DNA of 59,052 nt from Candidatus Bathyarchaeota archaeon (GTDB lineage: Archaea > Thermoproteota > Bathyarchaeia > Bathyarchaeales > Bathycorpusculaceae): NCBI GenBank assembly GCA_017883615.1, contig JADGNF010000045.1, positions 1-59,052 on the forward strand, in the 5' to 3' direction. The position numbers and the translations under genes are program-made. The notes beneath the pieces were generated by a model. That model was not told the origin of the DNA and searched no databases. It saw only the letters and a list, made by a program, of their open reading frames with translations. This document shows positions 1 to 6,863 of the stretch, piece after piece. Positions within the stretch are counted from its first letter, which is position 1. Each line of letters opens with the position of its first letter.

Positions 1-1165
1 CGGCGCCAACCATGCCTTTTTGAGGCAACTTTCCCGTAGGATAAATGGCGGGATGCGCCGAATCCCATTTTTTTCCTTCAACGGGTTTCAACTTGGGCTT
101 AGCCAGAAGTTCCCCAGCCAGTTGGGTATATTCGGGGTTTTTAGCCAGGTTCTTGAGGATTTTTTGGTAGCCAATAGATGGGGGAAGTTTCTGGCTACTG
201 GTTCGGGGGTACGAGATTAAAGCATCTAAGTATAACTTTTGGGCGACGGCGGAGGTGCGCATGGGTGTGTATCCGAAGAATCGGTAAGCCTCAAACTGGA
301 GTGCGCCCAAATCGAACGGAAACGGCGGGGACTGCAGAAATCTCTGCGTTTCAACGCTTGTCACGGTGCCAGTTTTCCGTTTGCATCGGGTCACCACTTT
401 TTCTGCTTCTTCTTTGGTTTGGAAAGCGGTCTTTTCGTGTTCCACGGGGTAGGTTTCGGTGCCAATTTTGGCTTTGGCTTTTAATGTCCAGAAGGCGCTG
501 GGGACAAAGCGTGTTATGTTTCTTTCGCGAGTCGCCAAGAACTTGAGTGTTGGACCTTGTACCCGTCCTGTGCTGAGGGTGGCGTATTGTTTGCCGTAGT
601 TTTTGGATGCTGTCGTTAGGGCTCGAGAAAGGTTTATGCCATAAAGCCAATCCACCTCGTGACGTGCCAACCCAGCCTCAATTAAGCCAAAATCCAGATG
701 AGGCAGCAATTCCGCGTATGATTTTCGGAGTTCTTCTTCAGTTAAGGTTGAATATTTCATTCGTTTTGCGTCGTTTTGTTTGCCGTCGCAGGCGTATTTG
801 AGGATGCAGTAGCCGATTATGCTGCCTTCTATGTCGTAGTCGCAGGCGTCTATGAAGGCGTCGGCGTCTTTTGCCAGTTTGCTGATAGTTTGCAGCCAAA
901 TCCGAATTCTGCCGGCTCCCCGCTCAGCTTTGTATTTTGGAACCCATTCGTAATTGAAAATTGGGTATCCCCTTTCTCCTCGGGATGAAACGGTGTATAA
1001 ATGTCCCATTGCAGGAACAACAACTATTCGCTTGCCTCGGTTTGCTTCATAGTATGGAACGCCATTTTCTTGCATCCGTTTGGCTTTGCCTGCTTCGTCA
1101 AGCGCATTTGCTATCCGGTTGGCTGCATCGGGTTTTTCGGTTACTATAAGAGTATATTTGCTCAC
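1..1165 (-). CDS. topA: Type IA DNA topoisomerase, N-terminal part (runs off left edge)
   Basis: Reading the minus strand from a GTG at 1165-1163 gives 388 uninterrupted codons that leave the window at base 1. The start is fixed by an in-frame TGA at 1190-1192 with no other start codon after it. The protein opens with a Toprim-type strand (SKYTLIVTEKPDAANRI), has an acidic DACDYDIEG patch that fits the Toprim metal site, the LSTGRVQGPTLKFL motif, and the catalytic tyrosine in ISYPRTSS. Near the edge is AHPAIYPTGK, typical of archaeal type IA enzymes. The enzyme cuts and rejoins one DNA strand through a 5'-phosphotyrosine link to relax negative supercoils or decatenate. The C-terminal zinc-finger region is outside the window, so TopA and Topo III types cannot be separated. 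Confidence 0.93.
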   Translation of the reverse strand, partial: MSKYTLIVTEKPDAANRIANALDEAGKAKRMQENGVPYYEANRGKRIVVVPAMGHLYTVSSRGERGYPIFNYEWVPKYKAERGAGRIRIWLQTISKLAKDADAFIDACDYDIEGSIIGYCILKYACDGKQNDAKRMKYSTLTEEELRKSYAELLPHLDFGLIEAGLARHEVDWLYGINLSRALTTASKNYGKQYATLSTGRVQGPTLKFLATRERNITRFVPSAFWTLKAKAKIGTETYPVEHEKTAFQTKEEAEKVVTRCKRKTGTVTSVETQRFLQSPPFPFDLGALQFEAYRFFGYTPMRTSAVAQKLYLDALISYPRTSSQKLPPSIGYQKILKNLAKNPEYTQLAGELLAKPKLKPVEGKKWDSAHPAIYPTGKLPQKGMVGA

Positions 1166-1332
1166 GCGTTGCGTCGCTCTGAGTTGTCTTCAACTCTGCT
1201 TGAAAATAAAAGTTTGCGCTAAATCTCCAAATTTAGAACTGAGTTAGGGGTGATCTGTCCAATGCAGATTTATTGTGGCCAGAAAAACTGTGTTGGTAAC
1301 TTCAAATCTTACATTCAAAAAAGTAGCAATCG

Positions 1333-1340
1333 ATAAATAT
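1333..1340 (+). promoter_or_regulatory. Candidate TATA box for the zinc-ribbon/methyltransferase genes
   Basis: The A/T-rich octamer ATAAATAT lies about 40 bases before the TTG start at 1378. The predicted transcript start near 1362 would leave a very short leader holding a GAGGGG Shine-Dalgarno sequence at 1366-1371. The rest of the gap 1166-1377 shows nothing else I can name. Confidence 0.4.
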
Positions 1341-1377
1341 CTCCCGTCTGTTTCTTTTCTGTTAAGAGGGGAATGTG

Positions 1378-1542
1378 TTGCCGCAACGCGTAATTTGTCA
1401 AGGATGCAAGCATATCTTGTATGAGGGCGCGGAGCTTAAACCTCCAGATGAAATCATCCACATGTACGAAGGTAAATGCCCAAAATGTGCAAAGAAATTG
1501 TCCCTCTTGCCAACAGACGTCGAAGTAAAGCCTGCAAGATAA
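1378..1542 (+). CDS. Small zinc-ribbon protein, 54 aa
   Basis: A short frame starts at TTG 1378, six bases after GAGGGG (1366-1371), and ends at TAA 1540-1542. A GTG at 1375 is an alternative start. The protein has two CxxC pairs, CQGC near residue 7 and CPKC near residue 34, separated by about 24 residues, so it most likely binds one zinc ion as a two-knuckle ribbon. No other domain fits in this length. It lies 21 bases before the methyltransferase gene on the same strand, so co-transcription is likely. Its function is unknown; small archaeal zinc ribbons often act in transcription or RNA binding, but nothing here proves that. Confidence 0.7.
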   Translation: MPQRVICQGCKHILYEGAELKPPDEIIHMYEGKCPKCAKKLSLLPTDVEVKPAR

Positions 1543-1563
1543 AACCAGGGTGTAACTGAAATC

Positions 1564-2247
1564 TTGAGCAGCCAAAATGCCACGAATCTGGCTGAGGAAA
1601 CACACTGGGAAAATGCTGCCAAAACCCGGATGGGCGAATACTTAACTCGTATAGAAACTGCTTTTATCCAAAAAACAGTCGACCCTTCAAAGATGGGTTT
1701 AGTTATTGATGTCGGGGCAGAAGCTGGGCGTTTCTCCTTATTGGCTGCAAATCGAAATGTCCAAGTTATAGGCATAGACTTAGACGCTTACAGTCTCCGA
1801 AGGCTAAAACTAAAAAACAGAGACATAACCGTTATTCAAGCTGACGCTAGGTATATCCCGTTCAAAAACGGCGCTTTTGACGCTTTGTTTATGGTGGAAG
1901 TGCTTGATTATATACTAGAATTGGATGGAACCATAGCTGAATGCCAGCGCGTGTTGAAGGCCGAATCTTCTTTTGTGGTCTCTTTTGGCAATCAGTCCAG
2001 CCTAAAAGCAAAAGTTCGAGGTTTACGCGGTAAATCTTACACACATTCTTACCGCGACGTTATGCAGTCTCTGTTTGAGGCGGGTTTCAAAGTTAATTCT
2101 CAGTTGGGTTACAATTGGTTACCGTTCGGGCGAATGTCTGAGAGTCGGTTTGTGCCGTTTTTGGCGGGTGTGGAAAAAATCTTCGGGTTAAGACGAATAC
2201 CTAGTTTTAGCCCTTGGGTTATTGTAGAGGCAACTAAGTCCTCCTAA
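1564..2247 (+). CDS. Class I SAM-dependent methyltransferase, 227 aa
   Basis: This is a Rossmann-fold methyltransferase of the Methyltransf_11 type. Motif I (VIDVGAEAGRFSLLA) is near residues 48-62 and is followed by an acidic residue in GIDLD that should bind the ribose of S-adenosylmethionine. The later motif DALFMVEVLDYI matches the usual post-II/motif IV region. The start is TTG 1564; no strong ribosome site is visible, and coupling to the zinc-ribbon gene 21 bases upstream is possible. The substrate is not evident. The C-terminal part is aromatic-rich and could dock a lipid or small molecule. It precedes the N-glycosylation genes but is separated by a 112-base gap with its own A/T-rich stretch. 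Confidence 0.85.
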   Translation: MSSQNATNLAEETHWENAAKTRMGEYLTRIETAFIQKTVDPSKMGLVIDVGAEAGRFSLLAANRNVQVIGIDLDAYSLRRLKLKNRDITVIQADARYIPFKNGAFDALFMVEVLDYILELDGTIAECQRVLKAESSFVVSFGNQSSLKAKVRGLRGKSYTHSYRDVMQSLFEAGFKVNSQLGYNWLPFGRMSESRFVPFLAGVEKIFGLRRIPSFSPWVIVEATKSS

Positions 2248-2359
2248 GCATACGGTTCAGAAGGACTTCGGATTCTTGGAAAGGCATATATGAATGGCGC
2301 GTTGATATAACCCAATAACCGCAAAAATAATAAACATCGCAAATAATCTGTGTGAAGAG

Positions 2360-4648
2360 ATGGCTCAAATGGGGTTCAAGCAGACACTGTCAAAAGGCCT
2401 CAAAGGCGTCGGACGCATCCAAGTTAGTCACGGATCAATCCTAACTTACACTGCGTTGCTCTTGATTTTGTTTATCGCTTTCACAATACGCGTTATGCCA
2501 ATGCGATGGGAAATACCTACAGGTACGTTGGGTCTTAACGAGTTTGACCCCTATTACCAGTATACAATAACAAATCACATGGTTCAGTATGGCATACTTT
2601 CTCCTTACTGGCCTACCCATTGGATAGACACGCAACAGTTCTATCCGGGCGGTATCGACATGGGTCAATCTTTGCCTTCTTTGCCTATGACGACGGCCGT
2701 TCTGTACGATGTTGTTTCGGCATTGGGAGTCAACATTGACCTCATCTCGTTCTGTTCACTTATGGCTCCCATATTGGGCACACTCGCAGTTTTAGTCCTA
2801 TACTTCCTAGGAAAAGATATGGGCGGCAAAACAGTCGGCTTGCTAGCAGCCCTCGTCATGGCTGTGAGCGCCTCAGTTATTCAAAGATCCTCCTTAGGCT
2901 TCTTCGACACAGAAACTGTCGGTGTACTTTCTCTCCTCTTATTCGTCTTTATGTTTCTCAGAGCAATCGACCAGAACAAATCATTTCGTTCCATGGTTTT
3001 GTACTCTTTAGGCGCCGCAGGTGCACTCGCGTACTTCGCCGGTGGCTGGGGTGCAGCTTACTACCTAGTTGGACTAGCTGCTCTCTTCGTCTTTGCGCTG
3101 ATACTGATGAAACGCTACAGCCATAGGCTGCTATTCTCATACAGCATAACCTTTGGACTTGGTCTATTCATATCCATAATGGTTCCCTTCCTTTCGCCTC
3201 ATTATCTCACAACCGGAGTTGTGCTGCCCGTAGCCGGTGTCTTCGCTTTGCTCTGCATAGCTGAAGTCTTACGCGCCCAACTGTCTGCCCGAGCTAAGAC
3301 CCTAATCTCGGTTGCTTTCTTAGCGGTCTTAGTCGGTGGAGTCTTCGCTGTTGTAGGCTTAGGCGACATATCCAACATAGCAGCAAAGTTCGGCTCGGTA
3401 CTCGATCCTTTTACTCGTCAAGCCCTTCCAATTCTGGAGTCCGTTGCTGAGCACAGAATTACCGCGTGGGGATCCATGTACTTTGAGTTAGTTATCGGTG
3501 TCTTGTTCTTCTTGGTGGGTCTGTACTTTGCCGTTAAGAATCCCACTAACCGCAATGTGTTCCTTGTAGTCTTCGGATTAACCGCCTTGTACTTCGCAGG
3601 TTCAATGGTGCGTCTGCTCGTGCTCTTGACTCCAGCATTTGCAATCTTAGCAGCAATCGGCGTTATGGGTTTGCTTAAGCCATTCTACACTTTGCTCAGA
3701 GAATCCGGCGCCCAAGCAACTATGAAATCCAAACGCAGCCTCAAACGCATAGGCAGAGAATACAGTGTCATCGCCATCGTAATCGTTTTCTTGCTGCTGA
3801 TGTCAACTTACGCGTTTATGCCTCAAAACGGCGGTCAACCCAGAGTTTACGCTTCAGTTTATACACCAACCACAATCAGTGCGGCAAGTCTCCCAATAAC
3901 ACCTAACAATCCAGTTCCTCAATGGCGAGACATGCTCAGTTTCACCCGAAACAATCTGCAAGCGACATCAGTGGTTGCCAGCTGGTGGGATTACGGTGAC
4001 TGGCTTGGTATGTACGGGAACGTTACCACGCTTTGCGATAACACAACAACCAACACGACCCAAATAGAAAACGTGGCCTACGCAATGATGGCAAACGAAA
4101 CCCAAGCCGTAAAGATGCTTAGCAACTACGGCACCGGATACGTTCTGGTCTTCCCAGTGTTGCAGCTGCAAATCGGAAGTGACGGCAGCCTCTCAGGCGT
4201 AAAGTTCTCAGGCTATGGAGACGACGGCAAATGGTACTGGATGGCAAGAATATCCGGCGAAGCCACAGCTAGACTCATGACTGACCAAACGTTTGGGCAA
4301 ACTTGGATGAACAGCAACTATCAATGGCTAAACGAAACAAGCTTCGGCAATACCACAACCAGTAGTACAGGCGGGCAAACTTTTACCTATAACGACTTTG
4401 GTCTAAACTCAACTGTGTATAAGCTTATGAGCTACGCAGAACAACAGTGGGCAGGCTTGAACGGCGTCAGCTCCAGCGACCAGACGGCTGATCTACCCTC
4501 ATACTTCACGCAGGTCTATATCTCAGGCGTAAACACATCTCCGACAACAGCATACTACAATTACGGTGGCTTAATCCCGCTGGTTGCCCTCTACAAAATC
4601 AACTACGACGCCTACAACACGGCAATGGGCACAAATCTTGGCCCCTAA
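2360..4648 (+). CDS. aglB: Oligosaccharyltransferase AglB/STT3 family, 762 aa
   Basis: This polytopic membrane enzyme transfers a glycan from a dolichol-type carrier to asparagine in N-x-S/T sites on the outer face of the membrane. The first loop holds the acidic motif EFDPYYQY (residues 61-68), the second loop holds DTE (183-185) in SSLGFFDTETVG, and the globular domain has the family signature WWDYGDW at 542-548. About a dozen hydrophobic helices precede a soluble C-terminal domain of around 270 residues that itself has many N-x-S/T sites. Length fits archaeal AglB. A phosphotransferase for the lipid-linked glycan follows after 14 bases, so the two are likely an operon. The start is the ATG at 2360. 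Confidence 0.96.
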   Translation: MAQMGFKQTLSKGLKGVGRIQVSHGSILTYTALLLILFIAFTIRVMPMRWEIPTGTLGLNEFDPYYQYTITNHMVQYGILSPYWPTHWIDTQQFYPGGIDMGQSLPSLPMTTAVLYDVVSALGVNIDLISFCSLMAPILGTLAVLVLYFLGKDMGGKTVGLLAALVMAVSASVIQRSSLGFFDTETVGVLSLLLFVFMFLRAIDQNKSFRSMVLYSLGAAGALAYFAGGWGAAYYLVGLAALFVFALILMKRYSHRLLFSYSITFGLGLFISIMVPFLSPHYLTTGVVLPVAGVFALLCIAEVLRAQLSARAKTLISVAFLAVLVGGVFAVVGLGDISNIAAKFGSVLDPFTRQALPILESVAEHRITAWGSMYFELVIGVLFFLVGLYFAVKNPTNRNVFLVVFGLTALYFAGSMVRLLVLLTPAFAILAAIGVMGLLKPFYTLLRESGAQATMKSKRSLKRIGREYSVIAIVIVFLLLMSTYAFMPQNGGQPRVYASVYTPTTISAASLPITPNNPVPQWRDMLSFTRNNLQATSVVASWWDYGDWLGMYGNVTTLCDNTTTNTTQIENVAYAMMANETQAVKMLSNYGTGYVLVFPVLQLQIGSDGSLSGVKFSGYGDDGKWYWMARISGEATARLMTDQTFGQTWMNSNYQWLNETSFGNTTTSSTGGQTFTYNDFGLNSTVYKLMSYAEQQWAGLNGVSSSDQTADLPSYFTQVYISGVNTSPTTAYYNYGGLIPLVALYKINYDAYNTAMGTNLGP

Positions 4649-4662
4649 GGTGAAACAGTATC

Positions 4663-5553
4663 GTGTGGCCTAGAGTCCCAGATCAACATAAGCCGGGTAA
4701 CCCGCTTATTCCATGGGGCTTAGGTGTCACCTACGTACTTTTTGCCACCATCTACCTTTTCTCCATCTATTTTCTTAGCCGAATCCCTAACTCGGGAATA
4801 CCTGCAGAAGCGAACGGGGTTTCTGCCGCGCTCACTTTGGCGGTCTGCATTTTGTTTGGCGGTTTCATGGGCATGCTCGACGACTGGATTGACCTGAAGT
4901 GGCGTTACAAAGCTTTCATGCCCCTTATCGCCGCATTACCACTGATGTATTACGCCTTTGCCAATCAGGAAACTGTTCGAACCTCAATCTCTCTGCCGTT
5001 TATTGGTCTAATCAATTTTGGCAACTTCTACTACTTCTTGATAATTCCCCTTATGGTCATGGTAGTCACCAATGTGATTAACATGCTTGGAGGATTGAAC
5101 GGACTGGAAACTGTTTGCCCCGCGATAGTTTTAATCGGTATGATTGCCATTTCTCCTGCGCAGTCCCAAATTCTTATGACGGGGCCCCTCATTTTCTGGC
5201 TTATTCTATCATACCTCAACGTGCAAGGCAAGCTCTTTGTTGGAAACACCGGTTCCTTTGCTATCGGTTTAACCGTGGTTTCCTTCGCAGTCATAACAGA
5301 TTTGAAATCAAGCCTGCTGATTTCCATTGTGCCCTACATCTTCAACGGCGCCTTCATATTGCTCTCCGTTTTCTTTATCCGGCACAAAGCCAAAGTTGTC
5401 TTCGACGGCAAACGCCTCGTCTCCGAACACAGACGCAGTCTAGTTACGCTGTTAACTTACAAACGGCCTCTAACTGAGCGGCAGGTTGTTGCCATAATCG
5501 CCGGCATCGTAGCTTTATTCACGGCGTTAGGCGTCATTTACTACCTAGCATAG
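4663..5553 (+). CDS. Alg7/AglH-type UDP-sugar:polyprenyl-phosphate sugar-1-P transferase, 296 aa
   Basis: This glycosyltransferase family 4 membrane enzyme starts lipid-linked glycan synthesis by moving a sugar phosphate (probably GlcNAc-1-P) from UDP-sugar to dolichyl phosphate. Key motifs are LDDWIDLKWRYK with the paired aspartates at 73-74, NVINMLGGLNGLE at about 137-149, which resembles the eukaryotic Alg7 version rather than bacterial MraY/WecA, and GNTGSFAIG at about 194. About ten hydrophobic helices are visible. The start is GTG 4663, just 14 bases after aglB, and pathway logic supports a joint N-glycosylation operon. The exact sugar cannot be read from sequence. Confidence 0.92.
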   Translation: MWPRVPDQHKPGNPLIPWGLGVTYVLFATIYLFSIYFLSRIPNSGIPAEANGVSAALTLAVCILFGGFMGMLDDWIDLKWRYKAFMPLIAALPLMYYAFANQETVRTSISLPFIGLINFGNFYYFLIIPLMVMVVTNVINMLGGLNGLETVCPAIVLIGMIAISPAQSQILMTGPLIFWLILSYLNVQGKLFVGNTGSFAIGLTVVSFAVITDLKSSLLISIVPYIFNGAFILLSVFFIRHKAKVVFDGKRLVSEHRRSLVTLLTYKRPLTERQVVAIIAGIVALFTALGVIYYLA

Positions 5554-5590
5554 TACCTAACCTAGATTCGGCTCTTTCTTTCCCGAAGAT

Positions 5591-5598
5591 TTTAATAT
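5591..5598 (+). promoter_or_regulatory. Candidate TATA box of the queT-queC operon
   Basis: TTTAATAT lies 94 bases before the queT start. The predicted transcript start is around 5617-5622, which coincides with the beginning of the G/C-rich hairpin in the leader, so nearly the whole leader would be structured RNA. Confidence 0.5.
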
Positions 5599-5615
5599 GC
5601 GCTGAATGCTGCTTT

Positions 5616-5684
5616 TGGTGTCGGCGGGTAAGTGGGCCTCCACCCGTTCCGCCGCAAAATAAACCCCGGGTTGGAGGAGAAAAA
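5616..5684 (+). promoter_or_regulatory. Structured 5' leader of queT-queC; candidate riboswitch with Shine-Dalgarno masking
   Basis: Two mutually exclusive folds can be drawn. In one, CGGCGG (5622-5627) pairs with CCGCCG (5649-5654), enclosing GTGG/CCAC (5632-5635 with 5640-5643) or CGGGT/ACCCG (5625-5629 with 5642-5646). In the other, CCTCCACCCG (5637-5646) pairs with CGGGTTGGAGG (5667-5677): ten base pairs with one bulged T that cover the Shine-Dalgarno sequence GGAGGAG (5673-5679), five bases before the GTG start at 5685. This is the layout of a translational switch. The ligand would logically be preQ0 or preQ1 given the two genes downstream, but that is inference. The leader does not resemble the bacterial preQ1-I consensus as I know it. 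Confidence 0.5.
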
Positions 5685-6203
5685 GTGAAAATACAAACTA
5701 AAGACTTAGCTCTAATCACAATTTATGCTGCACTCTATGCAGCGCTTGTCGTTGTTCTCGGAGCATTATCTTATGGACCAATTAACATCCGCATTGCCGA
5801 TGCATTGCTCTCTGTTGTGCCTTTAGTCGGCTTCGCCGGCGTCTTAGGGCACACGTTAGGTGTATTTGTCGCCAACATCTTCTCATCAGTGGGCGTAGTT
5901 GACTTGCTCAACACGATTCCATCGTTTGCCATGTCGTTTCTAGTTTACTATCTTTACAAGCGCACGAAAAACGACTACGCGGTTCTTGCGTCCAGCATCG
6001 CGTACTCTCTTGTGTTAGGCACAACCGTAGGTTGGATGTTATCCTCAGTTTACAATATGCCGCTTGTGCCAACCATAGCTTGGGTAATCGTAGGGAACTT
6101 AATTGTGACCACACTCATAGGGTGGCCAATGTTCAAGCTCCTGAAAAGGACAGGTGTTTTTCAAAAATGGTTGCCAAATGAAAACCAGGTGACCAAAACA
6201 TGA
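5685..6203 (+). CDS. queT: QueT-family deazapurine (queuosine precursor) ECF transporter S component, 172 aa
   Basis: The protein is a five- to six-helix membrane protein. After the first helix comes YGPINIRIADALLSVVPLVG, the signature of the QueT family, then a GHTLGVFVANIF stretch. QueT proteins act as substrate-binding S components of energy-coupling factor transporters and are thought to import preQ0/preQ1 or related bases. The start is GTG 5685, five bases after the strong site GGAGGAG. The stop codon overlaps the queC start (ATGA at 6200-6203), implying translational coupling. No ECF ATPase or T component is nearby, so it probably uses shared ones. Confidence 0.85.
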   Translation: MKIQTKDLALITIYAALYAALVVVLGALSYGPINIRIADALLSVVPLVGFAGVLGHTLGVFVANIFSSVGVVDLLNTIPSFAMSFLVYYLYKRTKNDYAVLASSIAYSLVLGTTVGWMLSSVYNMPLVPTIAWVIVGNLIVTTLIGWPMFKLLKRTGVFQKWLPNENQVTKT

Positions 6204-6856
6204 ACCAAACCAAGAATTGTGTGGTAGTTCTCAGTGGCGGACCAGACTCAACTGTAGTTGCTTACTGGGCAAGAAAACAAGGATACGCCATCAACTGCCT
6301 TAGCTTCAAATATGGGCAAATCGCCGAAAAAGAAACCCAGCAAGCCGCCCTCATCGCAGGCAAATTGGACGCACCAATCAAAATTATCGACATGAGCAGC
6401 TTATGTGAAATCTTCAAAGGCGTCACAAGCTTGTGCGACCGTAACATAGCTTTAACCTCGCAGTTTAGTGCACCCATTGTGGTGCCTTTTCGAAACGCTA
6501 TTTTCCTTTCGGTTGCGGTTTCCTATGCTGCAGGTATCGGCGCAACCCACATCTTCTATGGTGCCCACGGTTCCGATGCTGCAAACTACCCTGACTGCCG
6601 ACCCGACTTCTATAAGTCGCTTGAGGAAACAGCGTGGCTGGGAACCGAAAAAACCATCCAGATCCAAGCCCCCTTCTGCGGGATCAGCAAAGCTGAGTTG
6701 TTGACGGTGGGCGCAAATCTAGGCGTTCCCTTCGAGCTAACGTGGAGTTGCTATCTCGACGGCGAAAAGCACTGTGGCAAATGCGAATCTTGTGTTAACC
6801 GCAAAGCCGCCTTCAAAGAATCCTGGGTTGCTGATCCGACTGAGTACGAAGAGTAG
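6200..6856 (+). CDS. queC: 7-cyano-7-deazaguanine (preQ0) synthase QueC, 218 aa
   Basis: QueC converts 7-carboxy-7-deazaguanine to preQ0 using ATP and ammonia. In archaea preQ0 is the base inserted at position 15 of tRNA and then made into archaeosine. The PP-loop SGGPDST is at residues 12-18, and four zinc-binding cysteines are at about 184, 192, 195 and 198 (HCGKCESC). Length matches the family. The gene overlaps queT by four bases, so uptake and synthesis of the same intermediate are made together, under control of the shared leader. The enzymes QueD, QueE, FolE and ArcTGT are not in this window. Confidence 0.95.
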   Translation: MNQTKNCVVVLSGGPDSTVVAYWARKQGYAINCLSFKYGQIAEKETQQAALIAGKLDAPIKIIDMSSLCEIFKGVTSLCDRNIALTSQFSAPIVVPFRNAIFLSVAVSYAAGIGATHIFYGAHGSDAANYPDCRPDFYKSLEETAWLGTEKTIQIQAPFCGISKAELLTVGANLGVPFELTWSCYLDGEKHCGKCESCVNRKAAFKESWVADPTEYEE

Positions 6857-6863
6857 CAACGGC

